Origin: Weizmannia acidilactici | GTDB lineage: Bacteria > Bacillota > Bacilli > Bacillales > Bacillaceae_C | Assembly (NCBI RefSeq): GCF_008974185.1 | Contig: NZ_BKZP01000020.1 | Span: 1 to 62,662, forward strand | Length of the DNA: 62,662 nt | Reading direction: 5' to 3' | Part shown: positions 44,119 through 54,221 of the stretch, in pieces | Layout: every line of letters begins with the position of its first letter | Position numbering within the stretch: position 1 is the stretch's first letter | Translations under genes and position numbers: made by a program | The notes under the pieces: generated by a model | Seen by the model: the letters and a program-made list of their open reading frames with translations, nothing else | What the model was told of the DNA's origin: nothing | Database searches by the model: none

Positions 44119-44234
44119 TGACTTTCACCTCCTTTCCTTAAGATATCTTGTATTTTAAAATATGATGTTTCGAAGAAAGGTGTAAAGGACAAACGTAAAA
44201 GGGATGAAGAAAAGGCTAAGTGGCTTTGCTGGCA

Positions 44235-44435
44235 CTACCAAAAATGCCGGCATGGAAAAGGACGATTGTGATAGACCACTTCATTTTTTCTGATCGGTTT
44301 CAACATATGCCTGGGAACTGTAACGACATTTGTACGGTTCACTTCCACGAGTGGATGGATGATGGGTTGGAAACGTGGAACAAAACGGTTACGAACGACA
44401 TATCTCGGGGCAGTAACAATTGGCCTGCAATGCAA
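44235..44435 (-). CDS. CotD-like inner spore coat protein
   Basis: A 66-residue basic, His/Arg/Pro/Val-rich protein: HCRPIVTAPRYVVRNRFVPRFQPIIHPLVEVNRTNVVTVPRHMLKP.. ending RPFPCRHFW. The HCRP N-terminus, HP.VEVN.T core and C-terminal Cys match the CotD family of spore coat proteins. TTG at 44433-44435 is the start, with GAGGAGGTG eight bases before it; this gives the CotD-type N-terminus MHCRP. Probably SigK-dependent expression in the mother cell (family knowledge). Confidence 0.8.
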   Translation of the reverse strand: MHCRPIVTAPRYVVRNRFVPRFQPIIHPLVEVNRTNVVTVPRHMLKPIRKNEVVYHNRPFPCRHFW

Positions 44436-44750
44436 TTTACACACCTCCTCATCGTAAATTCTCTACATTAAATGAATGAATCACTGGATTGGAATGGACA
44501 AACATCTTAATGAAAAAGAAATATACGTTTATGGATGGATGGAAGGACAGAGACAGGGGGCATTCCATCCGGACAAGCAGCAAGAAGTTAATACGCATAA
44601 AGCATGAAGGAATGATGGGCCATAATGGGTGAAGAAAAAAGTGGCTTTTTATCCCCACTGGAATTTTAATCAAAGGGGCATTCAGTTTTAATGCTGAATT
44701 GTTGACGGAATGCGTAAACAACGGGCAAATCACCCCGGCTGAAAACGAAA
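44436..44750. other. Gene-free gap between CotD-like gene and tRNA-Pro terminator
   Basis: About 315 bp. Open frames here have no ribosome site or recognisable domain. It should contain the promoter of the CotD-like gene (minus strand, near 44460-44500). Confidence 0.4.
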
Positions 44751-44786
44751 AAAACCTTGATGCATCCGCGATGCATCAAGGTTTTT
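44747..44786 (-). terminator. tRNA-Pro terminator
   Basis: A 15-bp stem, AAAACCTTGATGCAT and ATGCATCAAGGTTTT, with loop CCGCG. A T run follows on the minus strand, just downstream of the tRNA 3' end. Confidence 0.88.
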
Positions 44787-44791
44787 AGTAG

Positions 44792-44865
44792 TCGGGAAGA
44801 CAGGATTTGAACCTGCGACCCCTACGTCCCGAACGTAGTGCTCTACCAAGCTGAGCTACTTCCCG
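44792..44865 (-). tRNA. tRNA-Pro(CGG)
   Basis: A 74-nt cloverleaf: acceptor CGGGAAG/CTTCCCG, D-arm AGCTCAGCTTGGTAGAGC, anticodon stem CTACG/CGTAG with loop TTCGGGA (anticodon CGG), T-arm CAGGTTCAAATCCTG. CCA is not encoded. It reads CCG. Confidence 0.93.
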
Positions 44866-45019
44866 AAAAAATTTATTTTGCTTTTCAACTTTACGAGCAA
44901 CCTTATCTCTCGCTGACAGGTATTATTCTACAACAATAATTTTCGCTTGTCAAAGCCTTTTTTAAAATTTTTTCCGGAACCTTTTGCCTGTCCGGATTGA
45001 ATTACAAGGCGGTGGCAAA

Positions 45020-45560
45020 AAGTAGTAAAGTTTTCATATTCCTTTGCTGCTGATGCCCTGCGCCGGAGGATTGCTCATTGCCGCCCTTTTATTGATTTTT
45101 CCTGCCGCCGATTTGGGTCTGATCCTGCCTTTAATAGACCGGGCCATATACGGGGACCATGTTGACTTTTTCGCGTTTCTTTGGAAGATCTTGTTTGTGG
45201 TTGTTACACTTGGATCCGGTTTTTACGGGGGGACGTTCACCCTGCAACTTGTAATTGGTTCTGTCGCCGAGAACGTTTTTGCTTTGGCTTTCGGGTTAAA
45301 TCCTGTTTTAGGGGCGCAGCGGGAATGTTGGCGGTCGTTGCTGCTGCATCTAATACACCGATTTCCGCTGTAATGCTCGGATACGAATTGTACGGGCACA
45401 TAACCGGCCTGTATGTGATGGCGGCATGCATCGCCGGCTATATGATCATCGGGCATCAGAGCGTATATCACGAGCAGCTCGTTTTTGACCAAAAATCTTT
45501 ATGGGTGCAATTGGAACCGGACGTGGAATTAAAAAAGTGGCCATCCAACTTTCCGGGACC
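45020..45560 (+). pseudogene. 5'-truncated, frameshifted second ClC copy
   Basis: Only the last ~165 codons of a ClC protein remain: LLMPCAGGLLIAALLLIFPAADLGL, FLWKILFVVVTLGSGFYGGTFT, NPVLGA, then after a frameshift near 45318 GMLAVVAAASNTPISAVMLGYELYG and DQKSLWVQLEPDVEL. It is colinear with 42500-43010 of the intact gene but clearly diverged. Hence an old duplication or a second related gene that lost its first 60%. Confidence 0.88.
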
Positions 45561-45771
45561 ACATCAAAAAACAAGGCGAACCAGTTCCATTTACATTTGT
45601 AATAGATTTGCCCGTGAAACAAGCCGGTGATTCAGTGCACAATTTTTGTCTTGCATCTAACATCTCCATGCCCCTAAAATTCTTTGTATTTCTATAGGCA
45701 TTCTCCCGGGAGAAATAGAACCCCGCTTTACCTATCTACATAAAATAAAAAAAGCAAAGGGAGGCGGTAAA

Positions 45772-46479
45772 TTGGGAGATTTCACATATATCGATTATTT
45801 GGCAAAATTCGGCTTGGGGGGTGCCCATCCCGGTGGCTTTAATCTTTCAAAGGAAATGCTGGCCAATGAACATATCAGGAGTGGTTCAAAAATTTTAGAT
45901 GCGGGGTGCGGAACGGGGCAAACGGCCGCATATTTATTTCGGGAATATCAGGCTGATGTTACCGGCCTCGACATTCATCCGATCATGATTGAAAAAGCGC
46001 GAAACCGGTTTCTATCCGAACAGCTGCCGGTCCGCTTGGTTGCCGGATCTGTTGAAAAGCTTCCGTTTGAGGACAATACGTTTGATTTCGTTTTATCCGA
46101 GTCTGTCCTGGCATTTGTCCACAAACCATCCTCGTTGGCGGAAATATACCGGGTTTTGAAAAAAGGCGGGCGTTTCATTGCAAATGAGATGACGGTTGAC
46201 AGAAAATTGACTGAAGAGGAGCAATCTGAGATCAAAAATTTTTATCAAATTGACATATTGTTGGCGGAACAAGACTGGAAAAAACTGTTGGAAACGGCCG
46301 GTTTCCGAAATATAAAAGTTTGGAAGGAAAACCTAGCTGTAAGCGGCTATACCCATTCAGAATATCATTTTTCAACGGATCTTGAGCTCGAATTGTTTTC
46401 CATCCTCACACGGCATGGAAATCTTGTCAGTTCTTATCACGATGCATTGAGCTACCGGATCTTGACAGGAACAAAATAA
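45772..46479 (+). CDS. Class I SAM-dependent methyltransferase
   Basis: A 235-residue methyltransferase of the UbiE/Methyltransf_11 type. Motif I is ILDAGCGTGQTAAYL, motif II region VTGLDIHPIMIEKAR, then GSVEKLPFEDNTFDFVLSESVLAFV and EIYRVLKKGGRFIANEM. The N-terminal KFGLGGAHPGGFNLSKEML precedes the SAM fold. TTG at 45772 is the start after GGGAGGCGG. Substrate is unknown (quinone, sterol-like lipid or small molecule). Single gene with no informative neighbours. Confidence 0.88.
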   Translation: MGDFTYIDYLAKFGLGGAHPGGFNLSKEMLANEHIRSGSKILDAGCGTGQTAAYLFREYQADVTGLDIHPIMIEKARNRFLSEQLPVRLVAGSVEKLPFEDNTFDFVLSESVLAFVHKPSSLAEIYRVLKKGGRFIANEMTVDRKLTEEEQSEIKNFYQIDILLAEQDWKKLLETAGFRNIKVWKENLAVSGYTHSEYHFSTDLELELFSILTRHGNLVSSYHDALSYRILTGTK

Positions 46480-46544
46480 AACTTGGATGAAAAATCGATT
46501 TTGGTCAAGGGCTCTTTTTTACTGCTCTCCTATAATGAAATTGT

Positions 46545-47515
46545 AAAAACAATTCATGGCTGATCGCTGTCGGCTGTTCTTTTCTCGCATCACAGGCTGT
46601 CGTTGCTTTTCTGGCCAAATGGGTGGATTTTCCGATTTTCGATTACACGCACATCTTCCTTGTTGCGGTGCTGTTCGGGATCGGGACGGATTACTGCATT
46701 TTGCTGATTCACCGTTTCAAAGAGGAACTCCCGAATTTTGAAACGGTGAATGAAGCGGTGATCCATACGTTCCGGAGCGGGGGCCGCACCGTATTCTTCA
46801 GTTCTTTGACCGTACTGGTCGGCTTTTCGGCGATCGGATTTTCGAACTTCAACATATACCGGTCAGGCGTAGGCGTCGCAGTCGGGATTGTCTTCCTTAT
46901 TTTATGCCTGGTGACGATTGTCCCGATTTTGATGTTCATTTTTGGCACAAAACTGTTCTGGCCGATGAATAAAAATATCAGCCACAGTTAAAGCCGCATG
47001 TGGAAAAAATGGGTGGCTTTGCATTGGCGCGCCCTTTCATCGCACTCTTCATTGTCGCGGTGTCCATCGTTCCGGCAATCATCATTTACAATGGAAAACT
47101 TTCTTATAATTCAATTGCCAAAATGAGCGATAAGTATGATTCGGTAAAAGGTTATAACCTGATTGCGGATCATTTTGAACCTGGCGAATCGATGCCGGCC
47201 ACGATCGTGATGAAAAATGGTGAAAAAATGATTCGCGCAAATATTTGGAGAAGATTGAAGCCATTACGCTCAGTGTTGAAAAAGTCGATCATGTCAAAGC
47301 AGTCCGGAGCGCGACACAACCGGCAGGGACGCCGATCAAAAACTTCCTTGTCCCGAATCAGGCGCAAACCCTTGATGACGGGCTCAAACAGGCAAACAAC
47401 GCCATTTCCAAAATCGCTTCCGGCTTGAATGATGCCCATAAGCAGTTAAAACATTCGGAGCCGCAGCTGGAGAAAGCAACTGGCAGCATCGATGTTTATA
47501 ACAAAATGTATGATG
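46545..47515 (+). pseudogene. MMPL/RND-family transporter remnant (YdfJ-like)
   Basis: Pieces of an MMPL exporter: WLIAVGCSFLASQAVVAFL, LVAVLFGIGTDYCILLIHRFKEEL (the MMPL GxDY motif), HTFRSGGRTVFFSSLTVLVGFSAIGFSNF, then in other frames GFALARPFIALFIVAVSIVPAI, GYNLIADHFEPGESMPATIV and LEKIEAITLSVEKVDHVKAVRSATQP. Both ends are missing and at least two frame breaks occur (near 46990 and 47240). The following 47516-47700 holds further unassigned debris. Confidence 0.85.
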
Positions 47516-47726
47516 TACGTTGTATTACAGAACAAAAATTTTTTAAAATACCAGTTCGAACAAAAACGCGCATCCGAAGCAAAAGATTTTCGTAGGATTA
47601 TTGCAGAACAGGAATGGTATTCTGTATCATCCATCTTCTCATGATGATGACCAGTACCAATTAAAGCGCGAGTACAGGTAATGAAAAAACGGAAACCGCC
47701 GGAAAAAATCGGAGGTTTCCGTATGT

Positions 47727-48599
47727 TTAAGCCATTTTTCTTCTTTTCTTTCTTAATGTTAGTTTTCGAATATAATACGTGATCACGACAAACACGGCCA
47801 TAATGCCTGAGTATGTGAGGATGACATTCAGGACATTCACGTTTCCGCCTTCATGCTCTGCACCTTCAAGCCGTTCCCCTTTTGCGAAATTTGGTTTTTG
47901 CCCGTTTTCGAAAACCGGTCTTTGGCCGTTCGCAAAGCCCGGTTTTTCCCCGTTCATAAAATCAGGCCCTTGACCGCTGGCGGAATCAAAATGATCATGC
48001 CCCTCCATTTGCCCGCCGCTGCTGTTTCCACTAAAGACGGTGGTGGCGCTCGCAACCCGGTTGACAAATCCTGTTTGCTTGATTTCATAAACGCCAAAAG
48101 CAAGAATCAGCGCCGCTGCAATTTTTACTGCATAACCAATCCATTTCTTTTTTGTTTTAAAGTGGATGATCCGTTTAAAGACATTGACTACCCAATGCCA
48201 GTGAAGCCCTACGTGAATGCCTACCAGAATTAAAACGAGGGATGAGACAGAAATATGGGTAATTTTGAACCAATTTTCATTCCCAAGGTTGATGTTCGGG
48301 AAAACAACCCGGGAAATAATGATCCCGCTGATAATAATGAAACACATGGAGACCAGCAGCAAAAGATTCAGTGCATAGCTTCCCCGCGCTTTCCACGGCA
48401 GTTTTTTGTCGAGCATTTTCAGTGTTACATTTTTCACCCAATTGAAATTCAGCAAAACATGCGTCAAAAACATGACACCAAAAACAAGCCCGGCAATTTC
48501 ATGATACGCTAGCCCACCTAAAACGCGCGTGTTGAAAAACAGGACAAACATAATCGCCATGATCAGATCAATGGCAAATTTTATGTAGTTCTTTTTCAT
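47727..48599 (-). CDS. DUF4405-type heme/membrane protein with Pro-Phe-Asn-Gly repeats
   Basis: About 290 residues. Four or five N-terminal helices carry conserved histidines (GLAYHEIAGLVFG, THVLLNFNWV, ITHISVSSLVLILVGIHVGLHWHWVVNVFKRI), the layout of DUF4405/cytochrome-b561-like proteins. After a fifth helix comes an extracytoplasmic segment with four repeats of the type PxFxNGxx (GPDFMNGE, PGFANGQR, PVFENGQK, PNFAKGER) and a last helix near the C-ter. The role is probably membrane electron transfer; the partner is unknown. Start at 48599 or eight codons upstream is undecided. Confidence 0.75.
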   Translation of the reverse strand: MKKNYIKFAIDLIMAIMFVLFFNTRVLGGLAYHEIAGLVFGVMFLTHVLLNFNWVKNVTLKMLDKKLPWKARGSYALNLLLLVSMCFIIISGIIISRVVFPNINLGNENWFKITHISVSSLVLILVGIHVGLHWHWVVNVFKRIIHFKTKKKWIGYAVKIAAALILAFGVYEIKQTGFVNRVASATTVFSGNSSGGQMEGHDHFDSASGQGPDFMNGEKPGFANGQRPVFENGQKPNFAKGERLEGAEHEGGNVNVLNVILTYSGIMAVFVVITYYIRKLTLRKKRRKMA

Positions 48600-48689
48600 T
48601 TTTTCATGTACACCCCAAATCATTTGATATCAAAAATATAATGGCGGTTTCTTAATTTCTGCTTAATATTTTATTGATTGGTTGTATAT

Positions 48690-49110
48690 AAATGTATACA
48701 GAGGGGAGTAAGGCAGCCGATGCGTTTTATTCGGAAACTTACGAATGGATATAATACGTATTTAAATGCGGAAGGGAGCAATGTAAGCCAGGGGCAGAAA
48801 CAGCTGTTAACCATCGCGAGGGCCATCCTTGCCGACCCGTCGATCCTCATTTTGGATGAAGCGACAAGCAATGTCGACACCCGAACAGAGTTCCATATCC
48901 AGGCGGCGATGAAGTCGTTAATGAAGGGGAGGACCAGTTTTGTCATTGCCTACAGGCTGAGCACGATCCGCGAAGCAGACATGATCCTCGTCATCAACCA
49001 TGGGGAAATCATCGAAAAAGGTTCGCATGAAGAGCTGTTGAGGCAAAACGGATTTTATGCAAATCTTTATCTGAATCAATTTGCGTTAAAAAATCCCCTG
49101 TCAGGCTGCC
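48690..49110 (+). pseudogene. ABC-exporter remnant, C-terminal half of the ATPase domain
   Basis: The fragment starts within the Q-loop-to-signature region: FIRKLTNGYNTYLNAEGSNVSQGQKQLLTIARAILADPSILILDEATSNVDTRTE (ABC signature, Walker B), then SFVIAYRLSTIREADMILV. The H-loop histidine (IAHRLSTI in the family) is replaced by Tyr. The preceding KAADAF is in another frame and the membrane domain is absent. Thus a truncated, inactive YheH/LmrA-type multidrug exporter gene. Confidence 0.85.
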
Positions 49111-49120
49111 TGCAGGGGAT
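49088..49120 (-). terminator. Terminator of the chemoreceptor gene
   Basis: ATCCCCTG (49093-49100) and CAGGGGAT (49113-49120) form the stem. TTTTTT follows on the minus strand. It is directly after the chemoreceptor stop. Confidence 0.75.
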
Positions 49121-49128
49121 CTTGCGGG

Positions 49129-50451
49129 TTAACTTACTTTAAACCTCTTAATTTCCGCATCCAATTTACCTGCCAGTTGCTGCAACTCTTTTGTGGACCC
49201 GGAAATGGCTTCGGTAAAAGCCCGATGTTCCTGGCTGGAAGCGGATATTTCTTCTGAACTTGCCGCAAAATTTTCAACAGTGGAAGTAATATCCTGGATT
49301 TGCTTCGAAATTTGTTTGGATTTCCCATTGATGTTTTCCATGCTTTCTGCCGTATGCCGAAAACTGTCAACAATGTTGCTGTATGTGTGTTTAATCGTCT
49401 CAAAGGCAGCTTCAGTTTTATGGAAAGCGTCTTTTTGTTCCGAGATAAAGGCGTTGGCCTGGCTGATATTTTCCACAGCTGCATTGGATTTTTCCGTCGT
49501 CGCGGAGATCAAGTCTTTAATTTCCTGCGCTGCTTTCGAAGAACCTTCCGCCAGTTTACGGATTTCACCGGCCACAACGGCAAATCCTCTTCCCGCATCC
49601 CCGGCCCTGCTAGCCTCTATCGATGCATTTAAAGCCAAAAGGTTTGTTTGAGCTGCAATGGCATTAATGACATTAACAAATTCATGGACCTTGCCGATCA
49701 TTTGGCTGAGTTCTGTAATGGATTGATTTGCCGCAGTCGTGATCTCAATATTCTGGTCCATTTTCTCAATTTGGATATCAATCGTTTTTTGCCCTTCTGC
49801 GACAGCATCAAGGGAAGACACAGCATATTCCGCCCCGGTGGATGCTTCCTGCGTAATTTCCCCGATCAGATTGACGACTTCACTTAATGTTTCGTTGATG
49901 TCATGAACGGTTTGTGCAAGATGGCTGTTTCCCTGGGCGAACTCATCGATGGAGGCTGCCACTTGGTTGATGGACTGGAAGCTTTCTTCCGTCCTTTTGG
50001 CAAGGGATTCGGAGTGGGAAGCAACCGTTGAGGATATTTGCTGTAGCTTCATCGCCAAGTCCCTTAAGGTTTTTCTTGTTTGCCCGAGCGCTTTGGCCAT
50101 CTGTCCGGTTTCATCTTTGTATTCTTTCATTTTTCCGAATGACTGGCTTTCTTCCCGCAAATCCAGAGCCGCAGTTTGTTCTGCCAGTTCAGCCATGTGC
50201 AGGATCGGTTTAGAAATCACCCTGCCCAATATGTACGAAAGTATGATGCCGATGATAAGGGAGATGAAAAGGCCGATCAAAACAGGCGTTGGAACCATGA
50301 ACCCCACGGATGCTCCCTGGCTTTGGCCGTTGGTACTGCTGCCGGGGCCTATAAATAACGATGTCCCGATATTAATGGCTGCTACAAAAATCGTGTTAAT
50401 GACAGATATTAAAATAATCTTGGATGAAATCTTTTTTACATTCTTTAACAT
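49129..50451 (-). CDS. Methyl-accepting chemotaxis protein with minimal sensor
   Basis: A 440-residue chemoreceptor. TM1 is about 12-34, then a short loop of some 25 residues ([14 protein letters not shown]) instead of a ligand-binding domain, then TM2 ([20 protein letters not shown]), HAMP, and an MA signalling domain with the hairpin tip [53 protein letters not shown] lies before the ATG at 50451; the longer upstream frame lacks a ribosome site. Without a sensory domain it may sense membrane state, energy or a partner protein. Confidence 0.92.
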   Translation of the reverse strand: MLKNVKKISSKIILISVINTIFVAAINIGTSLFIGPGSSTNGQSQGASVGFMVPTPVLIGLFISLIIGIILSYILGRVISKPILHMAELAEQTAALDLREESQSFGKMKEYKDETGQMAKALGQTRKTLRDLAMKLQQISSTVASHSESLAKRTEESFQSINQVAASIDEFAQGNSHLAQTVHDINETLSEVVNLIGEITQEASTGAEYAVSSLDAVAEGQKTIDIQIEKMDQNIEITTAANQSITELSQMIGKVHEFVNVINAIAAQTNLLALNASIEASRAGDAGRGFAVVAGEIRKLAEGSSKAAQEIKDLISATTEKSNAAVENISQANAFISEQKDAFHKTEAAFETIKHTYSNIVDSFRHTAESMENINGKSKQISKQIQDITSTVENFAASSEEISASSQEHRAFTEAISGSTKELQQLAGKLDAEIKRFKVS

Positions 50452-50830
50452 GGCGTTCCTCCGGTGTTTAGTATGGTATTTTAATATTAGGTATAAAGAT
50501 TTAACTAGCGGAAATTTTTCAGAACTGGATGCTCCATTGTAATTATCGGCATACAATATTTAGACTTTAACAAAAAAATTTCAGGGGCCATAAAATTGTT
50601 TTACCGTACTTTAACCTTTTTGATGTATCATCGGTTTCATGATACGGTGGTGAGAAAAAGCGAATAAGTAATAAAGCATATACTTGAAAAAAGGGTTGAA
50701 ACGGGAACAATTATCATACCATACCGGACGGTTTTTTGTATTTTTCCATTTTTTAGATTTCATTGCGGAAAAATAAGCACACATTGGAGTGAGGAAGTAT
50801 CCGAAGTAACGAATAAACGGAATAAAAAAC
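50452..50830. other. Gene-free, AT-rich gap upstream of the chemoreceptor
   Basis: Nearly 380 bp without a convincing gene. It contains a palindrome TGTATCATCGGTTTCATGATACGG (TATCAT/ATGATA, about 50624-50645) and the promoter region of the chemoreceptor. Confidence 0.4.
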
Positions 50831-50872
50831 GGTGAGTTTTGCCCAAGAGGTAAATGCTCACCATGATTTTTT
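50824..50872. terminator. Terminator of the FMN reductase gene
   Basis: GGTGAG (50831-50836) pairs with CTCACC (50857-50862), with inner pairing TTTACC/GGCAAA. Poly-T flanks occur on both strands, mainly serving the minus-strand gene. Confidence 0.65.
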
Positions 50873-50908
50873 ATATTAGATTATTTTTTCGGGACATTTT
50901 TATATATC

Positions 50909-51463
50909 TCAACCTTTGTATTTTTTGATCAAATCAACAAACGCATCCACGAAAGATTGTAAGAATTGGACAGTACTTTCATTTGTAACTTTACCGTTTT
51001 CATCAAACAGCGTTGCGACATTACCGATATAAGCTTCAGGCTGCTGGACGACCGGCATGTTTAAGAAGACAAGCGACTGGCGCAAATGGTGGTTGGCGCC
51101 GAACGCACTCAAATTCCCAGGTGACTGGCTAATAATGGCTGCCGGTTTGCCGCTCCAAACACTTTGACCATAAGGGCGCGAACCGACATCCAGCGCATTT
51201 TTTAATACAGCCGGAACAGAGCGGTTGTATTCAGGCGTTACAAATAAAATGGCGTCCAGTCCTTTTACTTTGTTGCGGAATGCTGTATATTCAGCAGGGA
51301 CTTCGTTGTAGTCATCATAATCCTGGTTGTATAAAGGCAGATTTTCAATTTCAACAATCTCTGTTTCATAGCCGCCGGGGAACAGGGTTGCCACATTTTC
51401 TGCAAGTTTTCTTGAAAAAGATTCTTTCCGCAAAGAGCCGAGCAAAATACCAATTTTTGCCAA
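50909..51463 (-). CDS. NADPH-dependent FMN reductase (ChrR/YieF-like)
   Basis: A 184-residue flavodoxin-fold reductase: KIGILLGSLRKESFSRKLAENV (FMN phosphate loop LGSLRK.S), ILFVTPEYNRSVPAVLKNALDVGSRP (family TPEYN.S.P..LKNA.D), AIISQSPGNLSAFGANHHLRQSLVFLNM. Such enzymes reduce FMN, quinones, azo dyes or chromate. TTG at 51463 is preferred, with GAAGG nine bases before it; an ATG seven codons upstream (51484) lacks a ribosome site. Single gene, upstream of a repeat-filled gap. Confidence 0.88.
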   Translation of the reverse strand: MAKIGILLGSLRKESFSRKLAENVATLFPGGYETEIVEIENLPLYNQDYDDYNEVPAEYTAFRNKVKGLDAILFVTPEYNRSVPAVLKNALDVGSRPYGQSVWSGKPAAIISQSPGNLSAFGANHHLRQSLVFLNMPVVQQPEAYIGNVATLFDENGKVTNESTVQFLQSFVDAFVDLIKKYKG

Positions 51464-51564
51464 AATGATCTGACCTTCTTCCATAATTATTTTTAATTTG
51501 AGATAATTATAAGGAAAACTAAAGTGAAAAGTCAAAAATAATGCCCTGGATACAAAAAGTCGCC

Positions 51565-51792
51565 CGCTGATAAATCGTGCATTTCCGCCGATAAAAGAGG
51601 ATCAGGAGGAAATGAGGTGCCGGGAACCTTGTTTTGGTGAAAAAATATCTGGGTTCAAAAAGGGAGGAGAAAGTCGGGATGTGTAATTTTAAAGTTGAGC
51701 GCCGATAAATGAGAAGTTTTCGCTGATAAAATTGAAAACCCGCTGATATATTCCAGCTCACCGCTGATAAATCGGGTCATTCCGCCGATAAA
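51565..51792. repeat. 21-bp-period repeat array with CGCYGATAAA core
   Basis: CGCTGATAAA or CGCCGATAAA begins at 51565, 51586, 51700, 51721, 51741, 51762 and 51783. Within the blocks the spacing is 21, then 21, 20, 21 and 21 bp, i.e. two helical turns. Spacer sequence is not conserved except for T/C-rich stretches before the core. It is the reverse complement of the array at 1196-1320. It fills the 300-bp gap between the FMN reductase and ferredoxin genes. No gene is seen. Confidence 0.75.
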
Positions 51793-51829
51793 AGGGGAGC
51801 CAGTGGCAATAAACAAAACAGCAGGAACT

Positions 51830-52727
<898 letters not shown>

Positions 52728-52728
52728 A

Positions 52729-53634
52729 TTAAATCAGTCCTTCCGAAGAATAGTCGCGGATCGCCCCGCCTGTTACAATGGAATGGTCGTTTTTCACACC
52801 GACAATGCCGAGATCTTTGCGTTTTTCCAAAACCCATTCGATTCCTTTTTCCCAGCCTAAAATAATCATGCATTTTGCGTATACTTCCGCAACGGCCAGG
52901 TCAGGAGCAATGACACTGACTTGAATAAGATCCGACTGTGAGCTTTCGTGCGTGCGCGGATCGAGAATATGGTGGTGGGTCTGCCCATTTTTATCCTTCC
53001 AGCTCCGCTTCACCGTGCTGCTTGTGGCGATGCCTGCAGGACGGTCGAGTTTAAAAGAAAACAATTGCTTATCCCAGGATTCGGGTGTTGAAATGTTGAT
53101 GTTCCAATTTTCTTTCGGCATTCCCCAGACAATAATATCCCCACCTGCTGCAATGCCGCCAAATGGCGTTTTTTTCGACAACTGGTTTGCGGCCTGCTGG
53201 GCAGTCCAGCCTTTTCCAATCCCGCCGAGGTCAATCATCGCGCCGTGTATCGTAATCATTCTCATTTTTGGGTCGATTTCGGCCGGTGCTTCTTTATTGG
53301 TTAAAAATTGATTTTGAATTTCTACATTTCCTGATTCGATTTTTTCGAAGCTCCGGTCGTATCCGAGCCTGCATATGTCGCGGCCGAGATACGGATTAAA
53401 CACGCCGTCCGTTTCATAATAGAAACGGTCTGCCGCTGCCACTGCTTCATACAGCACATCGCTTGGCAGAAAAGGCGTATTTTCCGTTCTGTTTAACTGC
53501 GACAATTCGCTTTCAGGCAAAAAGCGGCTGAGTGTATTTTCCACATGCCGGAACCATGCCTCCGTTTGCCGGTTGTGCTGTTCGTTCAAATAATAAGTGG
53601 CAATCGTTGTATTCATTGCACGAAAGTTGTACAT
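52729..53634 (-). CDS. apbE: FAD:protein FMN transferase (ApbE family), no signal peptide
   Basis: A 301-residue ApbE: FRAMNTTIATYYL, ENTLSRFLPESELSQLN, DGVFNPYLGRDICRLGYD, GAMIDLGGIGKGWTAQQAAN, GGIAAGGDIIVWG, HHILDPRTHESSQSDLIQVSVIAPDLAVAEVYAKCMIILG. It attaches FMN to Ser/Thr of acceptor proteins. Unlike most ApbE proteins it has no signal or lipoprotein peptide. The C-terminal metal-site segment is divergent (AEVYAK for TADALAT). Coupled to the ferric-reductase-like gene, so flavinylation of a redox partner is likely. No acceptor with a clear D..[ST]GAT motif is encoded here. Confidence 0.88.
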   Translation of the reverse strand: MYNFRAMNTTIATYYLNEQHNRQTEAWFRHVENTLSRFLPESELSQLNRTENTPFLPSDVLYEAVAAADRFYYETDGVFNPYLGRDICRLGYDRSFEKIESGNVEIQNQFLTNKEAPAEIDPKMRMITIHGAMIDLGGIGKGWTAQQAANQLSKKTPFGGIAAGGDIIVWGMPKENWNINISTPESWDKQLFSFKLDRPAGIATSSTVKRSWKDKNGQTHHHILDPRTHESSQSDLIQVSVIAPDLAVAEVYAKCMIILGWEKGIEWVLEKRKDLGIVGVKNDHSIVTGGAIRDYSSEGLI

Positions 53635-53655
53635 CGCAATTCCCCTTTCGTTAGA

Positions 53656-54003
53656 TTACGAAGAGTGGCCGCCTACCTGGCTGTCCTGGCCGAAATCCCC
53701 TCTGCTCGGCGGGCCTTGGAAAGTGGAGCTGCCGGAGTTGTAATTGTCCGAACCGCTGCTCGAACTGCTGTTGTTGTCCGAACTGCTGTTTGAGCTGCCG
53801 CCATCGTCCGAGAAAAATTTGCCGCTGCTGTCATGATATTGGTTTGAACTCGAAGAAGAATTTGAATTTGTATTGGAACTGCTTGTGGATGCAGTCGTTT
53901 TTGTGCTTGACTGGTCATATTTTTCCGCTAGGCCGACCATCCCTGTAAAAACCGCAACGCTCGAAAGACCGACAATACATTTGATCCCTCTGTTTTTTGC
54001 CAT
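53656..54003 (-). CDS. Ser/Asn/Gly-rich exported or membrane-anchored protein
   Basis: A 115-residue protein. One N-terminal hydrophobic segment (CIVGLSSVAVFTGMVGLA) is followed by a low-complexity tail of Ser, Asn, Asp, Gly and Thr ending RGDFGQDSQVGG. First gene of the operon with apbE, 21 bases upstream. The tail may be a flexible surface linker. No FMN-acceptor motif is recognised, so its role with ApbE and the ferric-reductase-like protein is unknown. The DNA is rich in triplet repeats of the TCC/GCT type. Confidence 0.72.
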   Translation of the reverse strand: MAKNRGIKCIVGLSSVAVFTGMVGLAEKYDQSSTKTTASTSSSNTNSNSSSSSNQYHDSSGKFFSDDGGSSNSSSDNNSSSSSGSDNYNSGSSTFQGPPSRGDFGQDSQVGGHSS

Positions 54004-54221
54004 CTATTGTCATCTCCATTTTTTTCAAATCTTAGCTTGATACCATCATAGTGGAGTTTTATTAAAAAAGAATTAACGAGACAGGATTGAAAAAAGTATT
54101 ATGGATGATGTAACAGTTCAGCTGGAGATTAATGATGGTTTAATTAAGAGATGATTGACTGTATAGCAGTTATACAGGGTAAACTTTTCCTTGTACGAAA
54201 CAGTTGATTGGAGGAGAAACG

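Noticed and set aside
43910-44128. 72-codon minus-strand frame over the YjcZ-like gene
   Set aside because: It is in a different frame from the 35-codon YjcZ-like gene, which has the ribosome site, the family motif and the terminator.
47516-47700. Short frames after the MMPL remnant
   Set aside because: No start signals or recognisable family; treated as unassigned debris and not as genes.
49949-50542. 197-codon plus-strand frame opposite the chemoreceptor gene
   Set aside because: It is fully antisense to a well-supported coding sequence, with no independent signals.
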